64,000 bases of DNA from NCBI GenBank assembly GCA_051209155.1, contig JBPJGB010000001.1; one strand, given 5' to 3'. The translations under genes were made by a program, and so were the position numbers. Within the stretch, counting starts at the first letter, position 1. The number at the start of each line of letters is the position of its first letter. The notes under the pieces were generated by a model. The model ran no database searches. It had not been told where the DNA came from and saw only the letters and a list, made by a program, of their open reading frames with translations. Shown here piece after piece: positions 17,406 to 24,244 of the stretch. The stretch is from Actomonas sp051209155. Its GTDB lineage: Bacteria > Verrucomicrobiota > Verrucomicrobiia > Opitutales > Opitutaceae.

Positions 17406-18752
17406 TTACGGGAAGAACGCGGCGAGGTTGAGCTCGGTGGTGCTCACCACGGGTTGGCCGACGTCGAGGGCGGGGAGGAAGAACATGTCCTGCAGGGCGG
17501 CGACGATGGGGGCGGGAACGTGTTGGCTTTGGTTGGGCTGGATGGTGTCGTCGCCGAGCCGCACGGAAGCCGCGAAGGAGGCGGGCGCATCTTTGGGGGT
17601 GTCGCGGGTGCGCAGGGCTTTGGCGTCCTGGATGCTGGCGACAAAGGCCCGCGCGTCGGCGAGGGAGTCGTGGATGCTGATGAGGCGACCGTCGGCATCG
17701 ATGTTGACGGCGACGGTGCGGTCGAACGGGGCGGCGGATTTGGCGGCGAGCAGGGCGGGGGGCACGAGCGACCAGACGGGTTGGGCGGCCAGGGACTCGG
17801 TGGCGTTTTCGCCGAGGTAGGTGAGGAGGAGGAAATCGCGGGTTTGCTCGGCAGTGAGCGGCGTGTTTTTGGCGGAGAGGTTGCTCACGAGTTCCTGACC
17901 GCGGGCGTAGACGTGGACGGTGATGTCCGTGACTTCAAAGCCGGGCTTGAAGCCGGCGCGGCGCAGGTAAACGCGGCGGGGTTTGGGGTCGAGGTCACCG
18001 ATGGCTTCGTAGAAGGTGCGCAGGCGTTTTTCGCCCTCCTCGGCGATATGGGCGACGATGACCACGTAGGCATCGCGCACGGGCGTGGGGGACGCGATGT
18101 AGAAGAGCATGTCGAGGGCGTCGAAGGCCTCGTCGTCGCCGGCGCGCGAGCGGAGGTCGTCGAAGACGGTGGAGTTGGCGGTGCTGGCCAGATTTTCGTA
18201 GACCTCCGTGAGGGCGGCCAGGTCGGCGGCGGAGTCGGCCTCAAGTTCCGCGACCGTCGGCATGAACTCGTAGGGCATGCGTTCGCCGCGGGCGGCAGCG
18301 TCGGAGTTGGCCTTGGCGTAGGGGTATTGCACGGCCCGTTTGCCCTCGCCGTCCATGCGTTGTTGCTCGGCGACGGCCTGTTTGATCTGCGCCTGGGCGG
18401 CGACCTCGTTTTGGATGATCATGCCCTGCATGACGGGGTCGGTGTCGGGCGTATAGGTGCGGATGGCGCGCAGGCGTTCGATGATGAGCGGGGTGCGGCT
18501 GAGCTTGATGGCGTGCTGGGCGCTGAAGGAGCCGGCGTCGACCGGGTAGACGCGGGAATGGGTTTCGTCGCCGAGGACGAAGCGGTTGTCCTCGATGCTG
18601 AGGATGGGGAGGGGCGTGTCGCCGGGTTTGACGGTGAGTTCGACGCCGCTGAAGAGGCGGATGGGGGTGGGCTCGGCGGACGCGGTGGAGGCGAGCGTCG
18701 AGATCGCCAAGGCGGCGATGGCAGCGAAGGAGTGAAGGGGGTGGGATTTCAC
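17406..18752 (-). CDS. Secreted protein of unknown function
   Basis: The protein has 448 residues and starts with a clear signal peptide (MKSHPLHSFAAIAALAISTLASTASA). The mature part begins with a small beta-rich segment (IRLFSGVELTVKPGDTPLPI). A helical middle section contains QNEVAAQAQIKQAVAEQQRM and acidic AELEADSAADLAALTEVYEN. The C-terminal half is mixed and contains DALDMLFYIASPTP and DPKPRRVYLRRAGFKPGFEV. I do not recognise a family, catalytic motif or membrane anchor. It probably resides in the periplasm. It stands alone between two repeat-filled spacers, so the context gives no clue. Confidence 0.72.
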   Translation of the reverse strand: MKSHPLHSFAAIAALAISTLASTASAEPTPIRLFSGVELTVKPGDTPLPILSIEDNRFVLGDETHSRVYPVDAGSFSAQHAIKLSRTPLIIERLRAIRTYTPDTDPVMQGMIIQNEVAAQAQIKQAVAEQQRMDGEGKRAVQYPYAKANSDAAARGERMPYEFMPTVAELEADSAADLAALTEVYENLASTANSTVFDDLRSRAGDDEAFDALDMLFYIASPTPVRDAYVVIVAHIAEEGEKRLRTFYEAIGDLDPKPRRVYLRRAGFKPGFEVTDITVHVYARGQELVSNLSAKNTPLTAEQTRDFLLLTYLGENATESLAAQPVWSLVPPALLAAKSAAPFDRTVAVNIDADGRLISIHDSLADARAFVASIQDAKALRTRDTPKDAPASFAASVRLGDDTIQPNQSQHVPAPIVAALQDMFFLPALDVGQPVVSTTELNLAAFFP

Positions 18753-19076
18753 GGGGGGAAAGGAGGGACGGAACCGAGCGATCCTTACGGGCCGAGTTCA
18801 TCACACCAAGGTCACAAAGAACACGAAGCCGTGGTAGCCCGTGGGCGACTTGAAAGGCACGCGCGTCGCAGGGGCTGCTTTCACTGCGGAGTAAAAGGGG
18901 GAATCAAGTGGCGGAGCTTGGGGAGGCGAATTGGCGGGATGGGAGATGAGGAACCCCGAGGCGGGCGTATCCACGTCCCTTTTTACGTGGGCCGTGCATG
19001 GGTTTGTGGATTGCAGCCGACGACGGGCGGCACCCAGATGGCGGTCCGGCTGCGATGGGTGCTGTCCGGCTCCATC
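18753..19076. other. Intergenic region with a short dispersed repeat
   Basis: Between divergent genes. A CACACCAAGGTCACAAAGAA element at about 18801-18832 belongs to the dispersed tandem-like repeats of this genome. The remainder must contain the promoters for both genes, but no convincing -35/-10 or palindrome is seen. In-frame ATGs at 19038 and 19077 compete as the start of the following gene. Confidence 0.5.
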
Positions 19077-20168
19077 ATGTTCTCCACTCTCCAGGGTCTC
19101 AGCGTTTCATTTTGGTCCGCCTCGCGGCGAGGCCTGCATCGGCTGGGGCGATGGGTGCAGTCGCGGCCGGCTTTGAGCGGCTGGGTGTATGCGCCGGTGC
19201 CGGAGCGCAATCCGGACGCGGACTATCGTGACTACAACGGCTGGCTCTTTGGTCTGATGGATCAACAGGAGCGCATGTTGGGCGACCGGCCGCGGATGGA
19301 TTTTTATCACACGCTGATCGCCGACGGTGTGCGGGCCGGGGACCGGGTGATCGACCTGGGCACGGGCACGGGGGTGCTGGCGGCGTGGGCGGCGCGCGCG
19401 GGGGCCGGGCAGGTCTGGGCGTTGGATCACTCGGCGATCCTGGAGACGGCCAAGACCGTGGCCGCGGCCAATGGGGTGAGTGGCGTCGAGTTTGTCGCGA
19501 CGCACAGCACGGATTTTAAGTTGGACGCGCCGGTCGATGTGATCGTGCACGAGCAGATGGGCGACTTCCTCTTCGACGAGAGCATGGTGGCCAACGTGTG
19601 TGATCTGCGGGACCGGTTGCTGCGCCCGGGCGGCCGGATATTGCCGAGCCGCTTCGGGTGGTTTTGCGAACCGGTGATGCTGCGGGAAGAGCGGCGCGTG
19701 CCTTTCCTGTGGGAGATCCATTCGCACGGTTACGACTATGGTTGCATGGAGGCGGAGCGGCCGGACGAAGCGGAATATTATCGCTGGGCGAGTTGCGACC
19801 TCGGCGTGGTGGAACGCTTCGTCGGGGCGCCCGAACCGGCCCTGCGGGTGGACCTCGAAACCATCGCGGGCGTGGCCGCGCTGCCGCGTTCGCTGGTGCT
19901 GCGGCGGGACGTGACCGAGGCCGGCCGCGTGGACGGCCTGGCGGTGTATTTTGAAGTGGAGGGTCCGGCGGGACGGCGGCTCAGCTCGAGTCCGCGTGAC
20001 GCGGGGCGGGCGCCGCATTGGGCCTACCGTATTCTGCGCACGGATACGATCCTCGTGGCGGTGGGCGACGTGCTGGTGGTTGAGCTGGAGGTCGGCCGCT
20101 GGGAGAACCCGGACTCGTGGGAGTGGTCAGTCTACATCGAGGAGGCGGAGGAGGATACGGCCTCATGA
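19077..20168 (+). CDS. Class I SAM-dependent methyltransferase, protein-arginine-methyltransferase-like
   Basis: Started at the ATG at 19077 the protein has 363 residues; the ATG at 19038 would add 13. The frame is open much further upstream, but that part is antisense to the previous gene. The SAM-binding Rossmann core is clear: DRVIDLGTGTGVLAAWAARA (motif I), QVWALDHS (motif II) and VDVIVHEQMGDFLFDE. The last resembles the double-E loop of protein arginine methyltransferases, with Glu in HEQMG. A beta-rich C-terminal domain ends in WENPDSWEWSVYIEEAEE, also PRMT-like. The true substrate is unknown. Its stop overlaps the next gene's ATG (ATGA), so the two methyltransferases are translationally coupled. 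Confidence 0.8.
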   Translation: MFSTLQGLSVSFWSASRRGLHRLGRWVQSRPALSGWVYAPVPERNPDADYRDYNGWLFGLMDQQERMLGDRPRMDFYHTLIADGVRAGDRVIDLGTGTGVLAAWAARAGAGQVWALDHSAILETAKTVAAANGVSGVEFVATHSTDFKLDAPVDVIVHEQMGDFLFDESMVANVCDLRDRLLRPGGRILPSRFGWFCEPVMLREERRVPFLWEIHSHGYDYGCMEAERPDEAEYYRWASCDLGVVERFVGAPEPALRVDLETIAGVAALPRSLVLRRDVTEAGRVDGLAVYFEVEGPAGRRLSSSPRDAGRAPHWAYRILRTDTILVAVGDVLVVELEVGRWENPDSWEWSVYIEEAEEDTAS

Positions 20169-20839
20169 AGCCGCGGGTGACGCGGGCGGAGGCCCGGACG
20201 GCGGAGGGGCGACGGCTGGTGCTGAGCGAGCAGGATGGCGCGTGGGCGATCAGCCTGAATGGGCAGGAGTTGATGCACTCGCGGGCGCACGCGTCGGAGC
20301 TGTTGTTGGCCGACGTCGGACTCGACCGGGTGACGGCCTCGTCGGGTCGGGTGCTGATCGGCGGGCTGGGTTTGGGTTTCACACTGCGGCGGGTGCTGGA
20401 GCGGGTGGCGGACGACGCGATCGTGGAGGTGGCGGAACTCGTGCCGGAGGTGGTGACGTGGAACCGCGAACACCTGCGCGGGCTCAACGGCGGGTGTCTC
20501 GACGACCCGCGGGTGCGGGTCCGCGCAGGGGACGTGGCGACGATGATCCGGGCGGCGCAGGCCGGGAGCTACGACGTGATGTTGCTCGATGTGGACAACG
20601 GACCGGTGGCAATGGTGGCAGCGGGCAACGCAGGCCTCTACGCGGCAGGCGGCCTGCGCGCGGTGAAGACGGCGCTGCGACCGGGCGGGTGCGCGGTGTT
20701 TTGGTCGGCCGGACCGGACGAGACCTTTGCGACGCGTTTACGACAGGCGGGGTTTGTGGTCGAAGCGGTCCCGGCGAAGGTGCATGCGAACGCCAAACGC
20801 GCGGCATATATGCTCTATGCCTCGGTGAAGCGTGGGTGA
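20165..20839 (+). CDS. Spermidine synthase-like methyltransferase-fold protein
   Basis: The ATG at 20165 overlaps the stop of the upstream methyltransferase and gives 224 residues. The fold matches spermine/spermidine-synthase-like proteins: MHSRAHASELLLADVGLDRV, a glycine-rich nucleotide loop VLIGGLGLGFTLRRVLERV, VEVAELVPEVVTWNREHL, and DVMLLDVDNGPVAM. The last takes the place of the catalytic D-x-x-DP region. It lacks a clear polyamine-binding signature, so it may methylate rather than transfer aminopropyl groups. Coupling to the upstream gene suggests a shared pathway or complex. Confidence 0.75.
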   Translation: MKPRVTRAEARTAEGRRLVLSEQDGAWAISLNGQELMHSRAHASELLLADVGLDRVTASSGRVLIGGLGLGFTLRRVLERVADDAIVEVAELVPEVVTWNREHLRGLNGGCLDDPRVRVRAGDVATMIRAAQAGSYDVMLLDVDNGPVAMVAAGNAGLYAAGGLRAVKTALRPGGCAVFWSAGPDETFATRLRQAGFVVEAVPAKVHANAKRAAYMLYASVKRG

Positions 20840-20842
20840 TGG

Positions 20843-21187
20843 TTTGAACCACAGATCACGCGGATACCGCTGATCTAAGAATGGGATTAACCACGGATTA
20901 CACTGATGGGCACAGATACCGTCAGCACGCGTTGGAATTTTTTACAGGAGGGAAGGGAGGGAAACGGAGCGGAGAGGCAGGGTAGGTTTTTTTAACCACT
21001 AATGGACACGAATGGCTTCGTCCCGCAGGCGCGGGACTACGCACTGGAACCCTGAATGGGGTTGGTTTCTACAGAAGGAAACGAAGAGATCGAAGGTGGA
21101 GTGGTGCGTCAGCCATCTGCGCCTTAGAATGCTGATAGACGCTAATCTTCGCTCATCTTGATCAGTGAAGATCAGCGCAGATTAGCG
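20843..21187. repeat. Composite block of three dispersed repeat types
   Basis: In the gap 20840-21362 the following occur in order: ACCACAGATCACGCGGATAC, AACCACGGATTACACTGATG, TTTACAGGAGGGAAGGGAGG, AACCACTAATGGACACGAAT with a CGCAGGCGCGGG hairpin, ACAGAAGGAAACGAAGAGAT, and an inverted repeat CGCTAATCTT...AGATTAGCG at 21140-21187. The last type recurs at 61901-61973. No gene is supported; 21188-21362 presumably carries the promoter of the next gene. Confidence 0.7.
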
Positions 21188-21362
21188 TTCCCCTTCGCGC
21201 CGTCGCCTCTGTGTAGCTTGTGCTCCTTTGGAGCATCTGCGGTTAAGAAATACAGCATTGGATTGGCTCAGTTCTCCTCTGTTGCCTCCGGGTAAAATCA
21301 CGTCGGATCGCCGTCATATTGAGCTGCCCATCGGATGGTGGTTCGGTCAGGGTGCTCGGCGC

Positions 21363-22211
21363 ATGGCATTTTTGGGCAAACGGAATCGGGTGACGGTGCT
21401 GCGGGAGACGCCGCACGGGCTGTTGGTGGACGGTGAGGCGCTGGGGGAGATCCTGTTGCCGCGAAAGTATGTGACTCCCTCGATGGTGCCGGGGTTGGAC
21501 ATCGATGTGTTCGTGTATCGAGATTCCGAGGACAGAGTCATCGCGACGACCGATGAACCGCACGCGGTGGCGGGCGAGTTTGCCTACCTGCGCGTCATGC
21601 AGGTGAACCCGGCCTTTGGTGCGTTTCTCGACTGGGGCCTGGAGAAGGACCTGTTGCTGCCGAAGCGGGAGTGGCCCAAGCACGACGTGGTGGAGGGAGA
21701 CTGGCTGGTGGTGCACGTGCATGTCGACGAGCGTTCCAATCGCATCGTGGCGAGTGCGCGGTTGGGGCGGTGGCTCAGCCTGGAGCCGGCCGACTATGAA
21801 CCGGGCACGGCGGTGGATGCCTTGATCGAGGCCGAGACGGACATGGGTTGGCGGGCGATCATCAACCACGAGCACCGCGGGCTGATTTATCGCAACGACG
21901 TGGCCGAGCCGCTCGCGGTCGGTCGCACCTTGGAGGTTTATGTGAAGCAGGTGCGGGAGGACGGAAAGATCGACCTCACCGTGCACCGCTCGGGTTATCA
22001 GCGCGTGCGCCGACTCACGGCGGATATCATCGATCTGTTGGTGGAGAACGGCGGCTTCCTGCCTTACCACGACGGCAGCAGCCCGGCGGAGATTCAGGCG
22101 ACCTTTGGTGTGAGCAAGAAGGCCTTCAAACAGGCGATCGGCGCGCTCTACAAAGAGAAGCGTATCGTGATCGAGGACGGCGGCATCCGCCGCGTGCGTG
22201 CGGAGGAGTAA
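21363..22211 (+). CDS. CvfB-like S1 RNA-binding protein
   Basis: The ATG at 21363 gives 282 residues; the frame stays open to 21228, but the extra residues do not fit the family. The protein resembles the CvfB/YitL family, with tandem S1-type OB folds and a C-terminal winged helix. VTVLRETPHGLLVDGEALGE starts the first fold, VNPAFGAFLDWGLEKDLLLP is a typical S1 strand pattern, and GWRAIINHEHRGLIYRND the third. FGVSKKAFKQAIGALYKEKR is the signature helix-turn near the end. Such proteins bind RNA and influence virulence gene expression in Firmicutes; here the targets are unknown. It has no operon partner. Confidence 0.85.
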   Translation: MAFLGKRNRVTVLRETPHGLLVDGEALGEILLPRKYVTPSMVPGLDIDVFVYRDSEDRVIATTDEPHAVAGEFAYLRVMQVNPAFGAFLDWGLEKDLLLPKREWPKHDVVEGDWLVVHVHVDERSNRIVASARLGRWLSLEPADYEPGTAVDALIEAETDMGWRAIINHEHRGLIYRNDVAEPLAVGRTLEVYVKQVREDGKIDLTVHRSGYQRVRRLTADIIDLLVENGGFLPYHDGSSPAEIQATFGVSKKAFKQAIGALYKEKRIVIEDGGIRRVRAEE

Positions 22212-22402
22212 TCAGAGCCCGGTAGGATCGAAGTCCGCGGTTTGGTGGACGACTTGGTCGTCGAAGATGACGGTCTTGGGGGCGTGGAGGTGGGTGACGC
22301 TCTCGAGGATCGGCGCGGTGGTGAGGATCATGCGCGGTTTGTGGTCGGGGGCGATGCGACCCGCGCTCACGCCGGTGGCGGTGCGACAGATGGCTGGGGT
22401 GG
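22212..22402 (-). pseudogene. Truncated amidohydrolase 3' end
   Basis: The minus strand encodes ATGVSAGRIAPDHKPRMILT, then TAPILESVTHLHAPKTVIFD and a stop at 22212-22214. This matches the C-terminus of the intact amidohydrolase at 42081-43370. Over 108 bases (22253-22360 against 42122-42229) only four differ. A 27-base in-frame deletion removes nine residues. Upstream of the fragment only weak similarity remains, and it is cut off by the end of the cyclic-nucleotide-binding gene. The rest of the gene is absent. Confidence 0.8.
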
Positions 22403-22414
22403 AGGAAGCGTCAG

Positions 22415-22948
22415 CTACTCCGCTCTGATATTCTGAAGGAGACGATTGAAACGCTCGCCGGCGATTTGCACGCGTTCGAGGGTGGGTTCGTTCAGCTCTT
22501 CCAGAAGCGCGGGGGCATCATCGGGGGCATTTTTTTGATGCGCCATGCGGCGGGCGGTGAGACGCAAACGCAGGGAAAGGAATTGGGCGATGGCTTTGAA
22601 CAGCCGGGTTTCGAAAGAGGGCTCTTCGATGAACCGTTCGCGGAGGTCCGCAAATTCGATGGCAAATACGCGGCCGTCTTCCAAGGCCTTCACGGCCACC
22701 TCGGGCGTCCATGAATCGAGGAACGACATTTCGCCGAGAATTTCACCGGTTTGCAGGTGGGCGATGGAACCGTAGTCGGGCAGGACCACATCGAACGTGC
22801 CGCCGGTGACGAAATAGAGCGTATCCATCTCGACACCGACCTCGATGAGGGTTTCGCCGGTCGGCACGATCTTCTCCTGACCCACTTCGGTCATCCAGGA
22901 GATGTCGTCGTCGTTAAAGTGACCCAGGATATAGAGAACTTTGCGCAT
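22415..22948 (-). CDS. Cyclic-nucleotide-binding domain protein of the NHLM operon
   Basis: The 177-residue protein is a Crp-type cNMP-binding beta-barrel: IVPTGETLIEVGVEMDTLYF, VTGGTFDVVLP, and the phosphate-cassette-like GEILGEMSFLDSWTPEVAVK. A helical tail follows that shows no helix-turn-helix. It is therefore probably a signalling or regulatory adaptor and not a transcription factor. It is the last gene of the secretion operon, with 6 bases to the TolC-like gene. Similar single-domain cNMP-binding proteins occur beside NHLM transporters elsewhere, to my knowledge. The canonical Arg of the cyclic nucleotide site is not evident (SWTPE replaces R-S/T-A), so the ligand is uncertain. Confidence 0.82.
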   Translation of the reverse strand: MRKVLYILGHFNDDDISWMTEVGQEKIVPTGETLIEVGVEMDTLYFVTGGTFDVVLPDYGSIAHLQTGEILGEMSFLDSWTPEVAVKALEDGRVFAIEFADLRERFIEEPSFETRLFKAIAQFLSLRLRLTARRMAHQKNAPDDAPALLEELNEPTLERVQIAGERFNRLLQNIRAE

Positions 22949-22954
22949 GATGAT

Positions 22955-24244
22955 TTACTCCAGGCTTCGATCGGTGAACCTGATTATCAGGTCCAAAAGG
23001 TATTCCTGTCGGCGCACTTTGAGGCGGGCCTTTTCCAGGTCTAGTTTGGCGGACAGGGTCTGCTGCTCCTCCACCAGGAGGGCGGCACGTCCGATAATTC
23101 CGCGGGCGGCGGTGAGCCGGGCTCCCGCCAGTCGTTCTTGCTGCAGGGACAGGAGTTCAGTCTGAAGCTCCAGCAGACCTTGCTCATGTGCCCGGCGGCG
23201 AATGATGGATTGCACCCGGTGCTGGTGGCGTCGCAGCGCGGTTTGAAGATCGGCTTCGGCCTGAGAGATGGCGGATTTCGCCTGTCGGCGTTCGTGCCGG
23301 TTGGTCAGGGCATCAGTCAATCCCCAGGTCACCGCCACACCGACGCTTTTTTCCAATCCCACGTCACTGGTGCGAAAAGTATCCAAAGCCCGGTGACCGA
23401 TGTTGGCGTAGGCCGAGATCTGCGGGGCGCGGGGCGCGCCAATCCCGGCATACTTCTCCCGCGCAATGGAGACGGATGTGGTGGCGAGTTGTTCCTCGAT
23501 GCTACGCCCGTTGAGCGCTTCAGGCGGGGGGGCGGCAATGGCAGGGGGAATATCGAAGTGCGCGCGCTGCTGCCAGAATTCCGGATCCACATTGATCAAC
23601 CGAGACATCTCATTGACGGCGAGATTCCGATGCAGGTCGCTCACCAGCATCTGTTCCCGGATGGTCTGTGCACTGGTCGTCGCTTGCAGCCGGACGAGAC
23701 GGTCAATCATACCGGTCTCGAACTGCTCCTCCACGATGGTCAGGCGTTCCGTGGCCAGCGCCTGCATCCGGGGCAAATAGTGGCCGTCGATTTCGGCCGA
23801 GGCGGCATCGAAGAAGTGATCCACCAATTCGCTGCGCAGCTCGTATTCCTGTCGCAGGAGCATGAGTTGGATTTGGCGGAGCTCTTCCTTGGCGATGGCC
23901 ACCTTTCGCCGGGTTCGACCTCCGTCATAGAGGGTTTGCCGGGCCGTCAGGCGGTAGGACGCCAGTGAATAGGGATAGGGTTCGTCGAACTGGAGCACCC
24001 GGGCTATTTTAAGGTAGTCATCGTAGCTCGCCTGCGCATCGATCCGCGGGAGATAGCCGACGCGGGCCATGCTGATGGCGGCTGCACCGCCCTCGATCCG
24101 GGCTCGCTCCGCCGTGAGCTGCGGGGATTGATGCACCAGCAACTGTTGCAGTGCCGGCAGGGACCAGGCGGGTTCCTGAGCCCCCGCGGTCGTGGCGCTC
24201 AGCCCGGCGATACTCGCCAGTAAGACCTGTAGTTGTTTCCTCAT
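22955..24244 (-). CDS. TolC-family outer-membrane efflux protein
   Basis: Started at 24244 (ATG overlapping the previous stop as ATGA) the protein has 429 residues and a signal peptide MRKQLQVLLASIAGLSATTA. An upstream extension to 24406 is antisense noise. The long helices and pattern are those of TolC/OEP proteins: LLVHQSPQLTAERARIEGGA at the first repeat, RLTARQTLYDGGRTRRKVAI, AYANIGHRALDTF in the second repeat and KLDLEKARLKVRRQEYLLDL at the end. It would form the outer-membrane channel for the ABC/HlyD exporter encoded just upstream. Confidence 0.88.
   Translation of the reverse strand: MRKQLQVLLASIAGLSATTAGAQEPAWSLPALQQLLVHQSPQLTAERARIEGGAAAISMARVGYLPRIDAQASYDDYLKIARVLQFDEPYPYSLASYRLTARQTLYDGGRTRRKVAIAKEELRQIQLMLLRQEYELRSELVDHFFDAASAEIDGHYLPRMQALATERLTIVEEQFETGMIDRLVRLQATTSAQTIREQMLVSDLHRNLAVNEMSRLINVDPEFWQQRAHFDIPPAIAAPPPEALNGRSIEEQLATTSVSIAREKYAGIGAPRAPQISAYANIGHRALDTFRTSDVGLEKSVGVAVTWGLTDALTNRHERRQAKSAISQAEADLQTALRRHQHRVQSIIRRRAHEQGLLELQTELLSLQQERLAGARLTAARGIIGRAALLVEEQQTLSAKLDLEKARLKVRRQEYLLDLIIRFTDRSLE

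Noticed and set aside
17385..19036. Upstream part of the plus-strand frame that ends at 20168
   Set aside because: It is antisense to the secreted protein gene at 17406-18752, glycine- and glutamate-rich, and unrelated to the methyltransferase domain that starts after 19077.
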